From the NCBI GenBank assembly GCA_902774035.1, contig CACYHA010000003.1, positions 25,173-89,172 on the forward strand: a stretch of 64,000 bases of DNA, written 5' to 3'. This DNA comes from Oscillospiraceae bacterium. GTDB lineage: Bacteria > Bacillota > Clostridia > Oscillospirales > Acutalibacteraceae. This document shows positions 16,515 to 27,000 of the stretch, piece by piece. The notes beneath the pieces are model-generated. The model was given only the letters and a program-made list of their open reading frames with translations. It was not told where the DNA came from and made no database searches. The position numbers and the translations under genes were made by a program. Positions within the stretch are counted from its first letter, which is position 1; every line of letters begins with the position of its first letter.

Positions 16515-17708
16515 ATGGCGTTTCAGAATCATTTTCCCGCGGTATTTGTCCATGGCGTCTACGGTTGGGGACCCGAAGAAGGCATCGATCAAAAGATGCC
16601 CTACTGGGGTGTGTCCTCCGGAAATCTGATGGCGTTTTTGAACGACCGGGGCTATGAAAGCTATGCGCTTTCCGTCGGTCCGGTGTCCTCCGCCTGGGAC
16701 CGCGCCTGCGAGATCTATGCCTGTCTGACAGGCACCACCGTGGATTACGGCGCCGCGCATTCCGCCCGAAACAACCACCGCCGCTTCGGACGCACCTATG
16801 AGAAGCCGCTGTTTGAAGGCTTTTCACCCGAAAAAAAGATCCATCTGATCGGCCACTCCTTCGGTGGAAGCTCCGTGCGGATGTTTGCCTGTCTGATGGC
16901 GTTCGGCAGCGAGGAGGAGCGGCAGGCAACGCCGGAAGGGGAGCTCTCCGGTTTGTTTGTCGGCGGAAAAGCGGACTGGATCAGCAGCGTCACGACGCTT
17001 TGCGCTCCGCATAACGGTTCCCAGCTCATCAATCTCTCCGAAAAGATCCATTTGATGCCGCTCGTGAAGCGCGTCACGCTTGACTGGGTCTCCACCGTCG
17101 GCCGTACACCGCTGCAGTCCGGCTTTGTGGATTTTCATCTGGAACAGTTCGGCGCCAACAATACCCCCGGCAAGCGCGACCTGCGTGATTTCTTTCAGGT
17201 GCGCCGTGTGTTGAATCGGACGACTGACAGTGTGCAGGTCGATCTGATGAAGCAGGGGAATGAGGAGATGAACGCTCGGCTTCGCATCGTGCCGTCGATC
17301 TGCTATTATTCCTATTATTTCAACTGTGTTTCACGCGTGGGCAGAGCGGACCGCTTCCGTGCGACAGACGCCGATTTCGGCTTCCTTCGCGAGATGGCGA
17401 ACCTTGTCCTGCGTTTTTACCGCCGTGATATGCTTGCCGGAAGGCTCTCTTATGACGATCTTGCCGGCGACGGACTTGTTCACATCAGCTCCGCCACGCA
17501 TCCAAAAAACGAGCCGTTCAAGCTCTTTGACCCGGAAAACATCGAGCGCGGCATCTGGCAGGTCATGCCTGAACAGCGCGGCGACCACGGCACGGCGATC
17601 GGTCTGTTTGCTCCGCCGGAGCGCACACATGCGTTTTATCTCGAGCTGATGTCTCTTCTGGCCAAAACCGAGGAGAAAACAGACAAATCCGCTCGAGTTG
17701 ATGCTTGA
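16515..17708 (+). CDS. Cytoplasmic triacylglycerol-lipase-like alpha/beta hydrolase
   Basis: The 397-residue protein begins with PAVFVHGVYGWG (oxyanion strand) and has the nucleophile elbow LIGHSFGG with Ser near residue 115. The VDYGAAHSARNNHRRFGRTY block resembles the staphylococcal and Geobacillus lipase families (I.5/I.6). A plausible catalytic His is in RGDHGTAIGL near residue 360 and the Asp earlier (GDGLVHISS). Unlike those enzymes it has no signal peptide, so it probably acts inside the cell. GGAGGGGG precedes ATG 16515. It has its own promoter with a candidate operator and tandem upstream repeats. Confidence 0.85.
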   Translation: MAFQNHFPAVFVHGVYGWGPEEGIDQKMPYWGVSSGNLMAFLNDRGYESYALSVGPVSSAWDRACEIYACLTGTTVDYGAAHSARNNHRRFGRTYEKPLFEGFSPEKKIHLIGHSFGGSSVRMFACLMAFGSEEERQATPEGELSGLFVGGKADWISSVTTLCAPHNGSQLINLSEKIHLMPLVKRVTLDWVSTVGRTPLQSGFVDFHLEQFGANNTPGKRDLRDFFQVRRVLNRTTDSVQVDLMKQGNEEMNARLRIVPSICYYSYYFNCVSRVGRADRFRATDADFGFLREMANLVLRFYRRDMLAGRLSYDDLAGDGLVHISSATHPKNEPFKLFDPENIERGIWQVMPEQRGDHGTAIGLFAPPERTHAFYLELMSLLAKTEEKTDKSARVDA

Positions 17709-17720
17709 CACACAATTTCA

Positions 17721-17742
17721 TAAAGAATTGATGAATTCTTTA
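17721..17742. terminator. AT-rich 9-bp hairpin after the lipase gene, possible weak terminator
   Basis: TAAAGAATT (17721-17729) and AATTCTTTA (17734-17742) are perfect complements around GATG. No long T-run follows, so termination would be weak at best. Confidence 0.35.
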
Positions 17743-17743
17743 T

Positions 17744-17807
17744 TATTGCAATCAAAACAAACCTATAATTTTTTATAAATTATTTTCTGAAATCCTATTG
17801 CAATCAA
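17744..17807. promoter_or_regulatory. Two identical 12-bp sites 52 bp apart upstream of the protease gene
   Basis: TATTGCAATCAA occurs at 17744-17755 and 17796-17807. Each contains the self-complementary octamer ATTGCAAT. The second covers the -35 region of the protease promoter, and 52 bp is close to five helical turns. This looks like a repeated operator that could allow looping or cooperative binding. No regulator gene lies nearby. Confidence 0.5.
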
Positions 17808-17826
17808 TCACGATCTTGTCTATAAT
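17798..17826 (+). promoter_or_regulatory. Promoter of the giant protease gene
   Basis: TTGCAA (17798-17803) and TATAAT (17821-17826) with a 17-base spacer. The transcript would carry a leader of about 200 bases before the start at 18035. Confidence 0.7.
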
Positions 17827-17829
17827 AGT

Positions 17830-18034
17830 ACAAGATATAGTGTTATTTTGAAATTAATTTACACAATTTTATCTTTTGTCGATCATTATCGGTATCTGAC
17901 GTCGAGATTTTGAAGGTGAGCGGTTACTTTCTTTCCTTCAAGCGGCGTCGGGTGTTTTCTGCTTTCGGTTTGAGGCGCATCCGGTTCGCGTTGCGTTTTG
18001 AATAAAAAATTCATCGGAGAAAGGAAAATCCACC
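17830..18034 (+). promoter_or_regulatory. Long 5' leader of the protease mRNA
   Basis: This roughly 200-base untranslated leader holds no convincing gene. One modest stem is visible: TTGAAGG (17910-17916) with CCTTCAA (17935-17941). Base composition shifts from AT-rich to mixed near 17900. I recognise no known riboswitch. The ribosome binding site AGAAAGGA is near 18016-18023. Confidence 0.4.
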
Positions 18035-21000
18035 ATGAAAAGCAAAAAAGTCCTGGCCGTTTTGCTGGCAGTTCTGATGCTTCTCTCCTCCATGACCGTG
18101 GCGTTTTCCGTGTTCGCTGCAGATGTGGCCGAGGCCGCGTCTGAAGAGGCAGCACAGGAAGTCACCTACACGAAGGAAGAGCTGCAGGAAATTTCCGACA
18201 AATACGGCTACGATCTGACGAACGATCAGATCGACGCGATCCTCACCGGAGAAACGACACTCTCTGAGGCCGTCGGCGACAAAGAGGAAGATGCGATCCT
18301 CATTGTTGAGCTCGAAGGTCAAGGTGCGCTTGCAGGCAGCGACAGCTCCGAAGCGACCAGCGAGAGAGTGCAGAATGCGCGCGACAGCATTGAAAAGGTG
18401 CAGCGCGACATCCAGAAGAAGATCGCGAAGAAAGTGATGAAGAGCAAGGACCTTGATGTCAAGTATTCTTATTCACTTTTGACCAACGCTTTCGCAATGA
18501 TCGGCAAACCCTCTCAAATCAATGAAATCGCTGCGATCAAAGGCGTCAAGTCCGTCTACACTGCGCCGATTTGGACGCCGATTCCGACCGACGCCGAGCC
18601 CGACGCGATCTCCACCGAGCACGCGGCGAACTACTTCACCGGCAGCGACAATACCACGACCAGCAAAGGTACGGGTACGGTTGTCGCCATCATCGACACC
18701 GGCCTTGACTGCACCTATTCTTATAACAGCAGCTCGAAGCTCGTGACGACGACCTTCCATGAGGCGTTTAGCAATGATGTTGAAAACCCGAAGCTTGACA
18801 AGACGACGGTGCAGAACATCTATGTGAACAAATCCCACGCCTACAAGCAGGCGCCCACAAACTCCAATATGCGCACCGCGTATAAGAACAGCATCTACCG
18901 CAGCACGAAAGTGCCCTATGCGTTCAGCTATTCCGACGACAACATGTTTGCGGGCCATACCTACAACTCCAACCTTGAAACATGGTCTTCCTGGAGCTGG
19001 GCGTTCAGCTATTTCAATGACGACGAGCAGGGCGACCACGGTACCCATGTTGCCGGTATCACCGCCGGTTACGCAGTGGATGACGAAGGCGCCGTCACAT
19101 TTGAAGGCGTTGCGCCCGACGCGCAGATCCTTGTCATGAAGGTCTTCGGCAACAAGCGTGCCGGTAACTATGCCGATATCCTTGCCGCTGTGGAAGACTC
19201 CGTCCTCTTTGGCGCAGACGTTATCAACCTTTCCCTCGGCTCCTGGGCCGGCTTCAGCTACGGCGGCGACCGCCCGAGCTATGACGCCGCGTTTGAGGCT
19301 GCTGCCGACGCCGGTGTGGTGGTCTGCGCCGCTGCCGGTAACGACTACACCGCCGCGAAGGGTACCCTTTACGGCAACGACAAGGCCCTTGCCTCCAACC
19401 CGGACAACGGCATTGTCAGCGCTCCCGGTTCCTATGACGACAACCTTGCCGTTGCGTCCATGGCGAGCAAAGATTACTATGCAAAATCCGTCCAGATCGG
19501 CGGAAGAAACATTGCGTTCACCAACAACGCGTCTGATTCCTCCCGCAGCATTGAAAAACATGCCGGAACAACCAAGGACTACGTTGTCTTGAAAGACGAG
19601 GACGGCAATATGCTGACCGGTACGGATGGCGACTTTGAAAAGTACGGCAAAAAACTGTATGGCAACTACGTGGTCATTCGCCGCGGCCAGACCTTTACGG
19701 AGACTGCGCAGCGCGCGGCTGACGCCAGCGCGATCGGCTTGATCGTCTGCGACCATTCCGACGGCTCCCTCGTCAACATGATGGAGAACACGGATGTCAA
19801 GATCCCCGCGATCTTCATTTCCAAGGCGGACGGCGATTTCATCCTTTCGCTGGAATCCGATCCGGCCACCACCCACAAGATCAACATCACCAACACCAAC
19901 GCCTATACCGTGAACCCGGATGCAGGCAAAATGTCTGACTTCTCCTCCTGGGGCGTCACGCCTGATCTGAAGCTGAAGCCCGAAATCACCGGTTACGGCG
20001 GCAATGTGTTCTCCACGCTGAAGGGCAACAATTACGGTCTGATGAGCGGTACCTCCATGGCCACGCCGTATCTTGCCGGTGTGTCCGCGCTGGTTGCGCA
20101 GAGAATCAAGGAGATGACCACTGGTTCCCTGACAAGCGCCGAAGCTGCGCTGAAGGTTTATGAAACCGCCGCCACAGCAGCGAATATTACGAATTATTAC
20201 GGTTACAACCTTACGAACCAATACATCAACGCGATCGGCGCTGCATCGAAGGTGAAGTATACAGAGGCGTTCAAAAACAAGATTGAAGCCGCAAGAGCTT
20301 CTTACGATGCACTTGATGCAGCCCAGCAGGGCAAGGTCACTGCCGCCCAGCTCAAGAAGCTGACCGACGCGGAAGCGAAATGGGCGACGCTTGAAGCGAC
20401 TGCTCGCGCCAACGAGACTGACAACGCCGCTGCCGATGCAGTGTCCGCGCTCATCGCCGCCATCGACACGGCTGCGCCGACCGCTGAAAGCGTTGCTGCG
20501 GCAAGAACTGCTTATGACGCTTTGACTGCCGCGCAGAAGAAGCTGGTGCTCAACCTTACGGTTCTGACCTATGCCGAGAACAGACTGAATAATCCTTCGG
20601 CGAACGCAGCTGCTGTTGACACGCTGATCACCAACATAGGCGCAGTTACCGCTTTCAACTCCGCAACGATCTACAAGGTAAAGCTTGCGAGAGAAGCCTA
20701 TGAAAAACTGAACGACACTGAGAAGGCACTCGTCCAAAAGCTCGGCATTGAAAATGTCGACAAGCGAGACTTTGCCAAATCTGTCATGATGAGCACGGCA
20801 ACGCCTGTCATCGACGAAGAAAACGCGATGCCGTACTCCCCGCGCCGCCAGGGCGCAGGTCTCGTCAACATTGATGCGGCTCTTGCTTCCAAAGCGTATG
20901 TGACCGTTCCGGGCAGCCCGACTCCGAAGCTCGACCTCGGCGACGACAAGGCCAAGACCGGCGTCTATGAGATGACCTTCAACGTGGTCAACATCGGCGA

Positions 21001-24000
21001 CGTGGATTTGACCTTCGACGTTTCCGCGACCGTCCAGACCGAAAAGGTCGCAATCGAGGATGTCTCCTACCAGACCCGCCGCATCGATCCCGAAAAGGCC
21101 GCCGCGTTCAAAGAGACCGGCCTTGAATTCCGCGAAAAATCCTATGGCGAACGCGTTTATGCGATCGACGAGTTGGAAGACGTGAAGTTCATGAGCGGCG
21201 AACCTTATGACCTGACCGCGCTGTCCACCGTGACCGCGAACACCGTCACCGTCCCGGCCGGTCAGACCGTTGCCGTGACCGTGACCGTCACCCTTGGCGA
21301 CGACGCGAAGGCCTACATGGACGAAAACTTCGTCAACGGCATCTATGTGGAAGGCTTCATTAAGCTGACCAGCCAGACCGAAGGCCAGCCCGACCTGAAT
21401 GTTCCCTACATGGGCTTCTACGGCGACTGGACCCAGGCTCCGATGCTCGACGAAGGCACATGGGAAGATAACTTCTTGGGCAACCCGGTACATCCGCAGA
21501 TGGCTGTTTCCACCGGTTCGAACGTCTACTGGGGATCCATGGTCGGTTATTACCTCTATCCGCTCGGTTTGCCGAACTCCAGCGGCACGTATAATCCCTA
21601 TGACCTTTACAACGATGGCGCGACTTACATTCCCGACGTTCGCAACGTCTTTGGCGGCGAGCGTCAGCTCCACTCCGACATGCTCGGCGCCGAGCTTGGC
21701 CTGCTGCGCTCTGCGGGAACGATCAAGTTTGAAGTGAAAAACACGCAGACCGGCGAGGTCTATTACACAGCGAACACGACGAACGTCCGCAAGTCCTTCT
21801 ATTACAGCGAATCCGTTGGCATGGTCAATCCCGGCTACTTCGGCGACAGCGACGTTTTGATGTTTGACGGCAAGATCCAGGGCACGCAGACATTTATCCC
21901 GCCCGGAACGCAGGTGACCTATACTGCCACCGTTCTGCCAGATTACGGCAGCGAGGCGGATGTTCACAACGTCAACAACACCTTCTCGTTCAAAGCCTAC
22001 TATGACACGCAAAAACCGACGATCGACGCGGTGCAGTGCTATCTGGATGAAAATACCGGCGATGTGATGCTCCATATGGCAGCCTCCGACGATTTCTTTG
22101 TCAGTGAAATCAACTATGCAATTTGTGGCTATGACGCCGGCGGCACGGAAGATACGGTTTATCTGCACACCATGTTTGAACCGGAGCACCCGGGCGATAC
22201 CGTGGAAGAAACGATCAATGTTTCCGAATGGGCAAGAGAGGGCGGCCTGGTTCAGGTGCGTAATGTTGAGATTGACGGCGATGACTTCACCCAGAAGGAA
22301 ACGGAGAACCCGCATCCCGCTTACGGTGGGCTCTATACTAGCACATACTATCTTAGTTTCTTCGATAACGTAAAGGTAAGCTGTGTGACCGACGTTCTTC
22401 CGGTTGGCTCCGAAGCGCAGCTCAACGTGGACTTTACCTACGGTGAAAAGCTGCTCGGCGGCACACCGCTGATTGTTGACCATAACAACAGCGACTTTGG
22501 TTTGGAAGAAGATTTCATCTATTCCACCTCCAATCCCGACGTCCTGCGCGTTTCCGCGGAAGGCAAGCTGATTCCGGTTTCCGCCGGCTACGCTGATGTG
22601 ACCGCGACCGGCCGCTACGGCAAGGCGAACAACTCCATGCGCATCCGCGTGATCGAAGATCCCGTTCAACTGCAGATCGCTGCCGCGAATGACGGCGATA
22701 CCGTTACCTTGACTGAGGACGCCTATGATTCCTCGCTTCTGATCAACAAGGACATCGTTCTTGACCTGAACGGCCACACCATCCACGGCATTGACGGCTA
22801 TCCCGCCATCCGTGTGATCGGCGGCAACGTCACCATCAAGAACGGCTCCGTGGACGCGAAGTTCAGCGAAGATTCCCAGAACGCGCTTCTGACCGACATT
22901 CTGGAAGACAACGCTGCGGCGATCAAGGTTGAGGGCGGCAATGTCACACTCGAAGGCCTGAACATCAAGGGCGCAACCTTCGTCCGTGAAGGCGAAACGA
23001 TCATCGGCGGCTCCGCTGTGGTTCAGTCCGGTGCTTCCAACCTGACCGTGAAGCTCTGCGACCTTGCGGGTCTCTACGCGGTCAACAACGCCGCTTCCAC
23101 CGGTTCGACGACCTTTGTTTCCGGCAACTTCGAGGGCATCCTCGGTTCCGTGGCCGATATGAAGAAGGTCACCAAGAGCGAAGGCTCCGAATTTATCGAT
23201 ATCACCAACACCCTTGCGGGCGACGATCTCAGCTATCTCGGCACCATCGAAGGCGGCTCCGCCAGCTATATCCTGCCGCCGTCTGATCTTGTTTTCACTG
23301 CTGAACAGATCGCGCAGGCTGTTCCTTCGGAAAACAGCGCAATTGCCTATGACGCTGAAAAAGGCTGTGCAACCTTCACCATGAGAACGGCCGGCGATTC
23401 CGCAAACGCGACGGATTACTATCTGAAGTTCCCGGGTGTGAACATCAATGCCGAAGATTATGCCTTTGCTGCAATTATTTCCGGCGGTGCACCGAGTGGC
23501 TTCACCTATCATAAGCCGAGCTTCAGTAATTCGAGCACATTCTATAACAATTATCTCTCCGGTGAATTAAACTGGACGAGGCAATCCGAGCTTGATGGCG
23601 GGGTTTACACCTACGTGAAAGCGCTTTCTGCCTGCAGAGAATTTGCCGGCGAGGTCACCGATCTGTATTTCTGCCCGGGCGGCGACAGCACCTATGGCGT
23701 GAACGCGAACGATCAGTTCGATTTCTATGCGATCGGTTTCTTCAACAACAAGGCTGACGCCATGTCCTTCGCCTATGGTACCGCGAACGCCTACACGAAC
23801 AACCTCAAGGTTGCCGCGCCGCAGAGCTTCAACACCCAGCTCATCATTGACGGCACGACCCTGAACGTCAACACCTCCTTCCCGGATGAATCCGACGGCA
23901 AGTACAAGTGGACGGCGAACGAGCTGTCGCTCTACACCAGAACCGTGAACGGCGACAACACCTTCAACGATGAATTCGTGGAATCCAAGCCGATCACGCC

Positions 24001-27000
24001 GGATGCAAACGGCGACGTCTCCGTCAGCTTCGAGGGCATCGACCCGTCCAAGGCCTATGTGGTCAAGGTCAACTTCGCCCTTTCGCTCACCGCGGAAGAT
24101 AAGACGAACTTCTTCACCGTTTCCGAAGCTTCCGCTTCCGCTCTGGTCAAGGCGTTCCCGGATCTCCTTGACGAAATGATGGGCGTGAACGAGATGGAAG
24201 AAGCGGTCACGAACCTTGCGAACTTCTTCCTGTATGAGATGCGTCTTGGCTTCGTGGAGCGCGATGCGCGTCACTATGACTGCCCGCTCGGCCCGGCGTA
24301 CGCGAAGAACTATCCGTACATCGACGAGTATCCGAACATCATCTGCGCAAACTCCAACAACAGCTACACCACCTGGACGGCCTATTGGGATAAGAAGACC
24401 TTCAATGAATTCATCGGCTGGGATGATGTTTCCTGGAACGGTGAAGTAACGCGCAAGTCCTACGCGATCCTGTTCGCCTCCATCCTCGGCGACGCAAAGA
24501 TGGTCGATTTGATGGCCAATCTTGAAGAGTCTGTTCCGGCGGCGACCTGGGAGATGCTTGATCCGGTTCTTCGCACCGGTAACTTCGGCCAGTACGGTTC
24601 CATCCCCGCCTATAAGGAACAGCTTGCCGCGCTGAAGGCTGCCGCTGTGGGCGCAACGCCGCGCGAAGAGCTCGTGAACGGCCTGACCTACCTTGCCAAC
24701 AACTTCATCTCGCTGTACGCTTCTGTGTTGGGCGTCATCAACAGCCTTTACACGCCGGGCGCTGAGTTCAAATCCTACAGCGATCCGACGGCGAATGACA
24801 GCTTGATGAACGTGCTTGCCGGCAAGCAGATCACCACGACTTACAACTTCGGCGGTCACAACGACAGACAGGCCAGAATGATCGAGCTGGTTGACGCCTG
24901 CTACGCCGCGAACGACTACACCCAGAACGCAAAGGCCGGTCTCATGAGCGCCATGAACGCTGCCCTTTACGGCACGCTTGCCAGCTATGCGACCGACGCT
25001 GCCGATCTGATGAACCTGTACTTCGACAGCAATCCGATCGAAGGCGGCGTGATCGACCTCGGCAGAAACGCTGAGTACGAATCCGAAGCCAACTATGACG
25101 GCTATATCGAGTATGAGCTGAACGGCGGCAAGAACAACGACGCCAACCCGATCGGTTATCAGCGTCTGCTGCCTGTCACCTTCGCGGAACCGACCAAAGA
25201 AGGCTACACCTTCGCTGGCTGGTACACCACGGCTGACTTTGCCGACGGCACCGAAATCACCGGTACCACTGCAACCACCGAAGGCGACCTGACCGTCTAT
25301 GCGAAGTGGACCATCAACGTCTACACCATGACCTTCATGCTCGGCGACAATGTGGTTGACACCGTCTCCTATACCTACGGCGAACAGACCGCTCCCACAA
25401 GCAACCTGAATGTGACCGACGGCCTGACCTTCAAGTATTGGTACGGCGACGATTCCTCCAAGGCTTATGATTTCGGTCCGATGCCCGCGCACGACGTGGT
25501 TCTGAAAGCGCAGCTCAGCTACATGTCCCTCGACTCCTTCGACAAGGACGGCGACGTCTATGTCTGGCCGAAGGATGACAACGCATCCCTGCGTCTGACA
25601 GTCGACAGAGACTGCGTGATCGACTTTAACGGCAAGATCGTCTCCAACATGAACGACCTTGCAATCATCGTGATTGAAAAGGGCGCCAAAGTCACCATCA
25701 AGAACGCTATCTTTGCGCCCGCGGATTACCTTGGCACCTCCGATGAAAATTACACCATCTTTGTGGACAGCAATGCCGACGGCAACCGCTCTGTGCTCAC
25801 GCTTGAAAACTGCGTGGTCAAGGGTGCTGTGAGCAGAACGCCCGACGGCTCCTTCGCCTCCTGCAGCGCGATCAAGCTGAAGAACGGCTCGCTGAAGATG
25901 AACAACTGCGTCGTCACCGGTATGTATGCGGTGGACAACACGAAGTACAGCACGGTCACCTATACGCCCGACGTCACCTACGGCACCGGTGTGTATGCCG
26001 GCGTTGTCAAGACCTTTGTTTCGAACACGAATGTTGTGATGAGCACAGGCAGAGTGATCGATGCAAGCGCATTTGTGAGCGACGCTCCCGCAGCCGATGC
26101 TTATGCGAACCGCGTGATCGTTGTTGCGCCCAGTGAGTTCAATGTCAACACCTTCGATTTCGAATACCTGCCCGACAATGACGAGGTTCAGATCAATCCG
26201 GTGTCTGTGGATGCTCTGGCGCTTCCGGATGGCTCCGACTTCACCTATGTTCCGACTGCAGCAGGCTTTGACGATACTGTCAATCCGCTGGTTGACGGCA
26301 GCGTGACGATCGGCGGCTTCATGGTTGGCACGCATACGATGAAGGCGAACTACAGCGTTGCTGTGAACCTTGCTGCTGAGACTGCCGCGTTCATCTATGA
26401 TCTGGATGATGCGCTTACTGCTGCTGCCAAGGCTGAGATCTCCACCTTTGACGCACAGCTTCCCGAGTACGACAGAATCATCACAAAGTGGAACAACAAC
26501 AAGGATAAGATCATCTCCAAGTTCTCCCAGTATGCGGACAATGCGCTTCTGAGCCCGTATCTGAAAGAGATGCGCGAAGCCATCGACAACATCAACGGCA
26601 CCGGCACCAAGGAAGGCATCCTGCCGAGACTCGAGGCAATGCTTGACGCTTACAAGGCGCTCACGACCGACGCGCAGAAGCTTGCCTGGCTGCTTGAAAA
26701 CAAGAGCGCCGTGATCGCTCTGACGATTGATCTTCGCGACAACGTGGATGTGATCTGGAATTCCTGCGTCATGCTGAACGCTCTGGCGAACACCTTCCTC
26801 GGCGCGGACTACACCGACAAGCTGATTCAGGTCAAAGAAATTTATGAAGAAGTCGGCGCACATTGCGAGGCTGTTGAAAAGCTTCCGAGCTTTGCTGCAT
26901 CCAATTATGCCGCCGCCTCCGATAAGACTGCGTTTGTCAACACGCTGCTTGGCGCTTCCGCTGCATATGGCGGCGAGAAGAAAGTGGAGGGTCTGACCGA

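Noticed and set aside
18473-23512. A very long open frame (over 1600 codons) on the minus strand opposite the protease gene
   Set aside because: It has no ribosome site, signal or recognisable domain, and its composition is that of a complement of a high-GC gene. The plus-strand gene has complete catalytic motifs.
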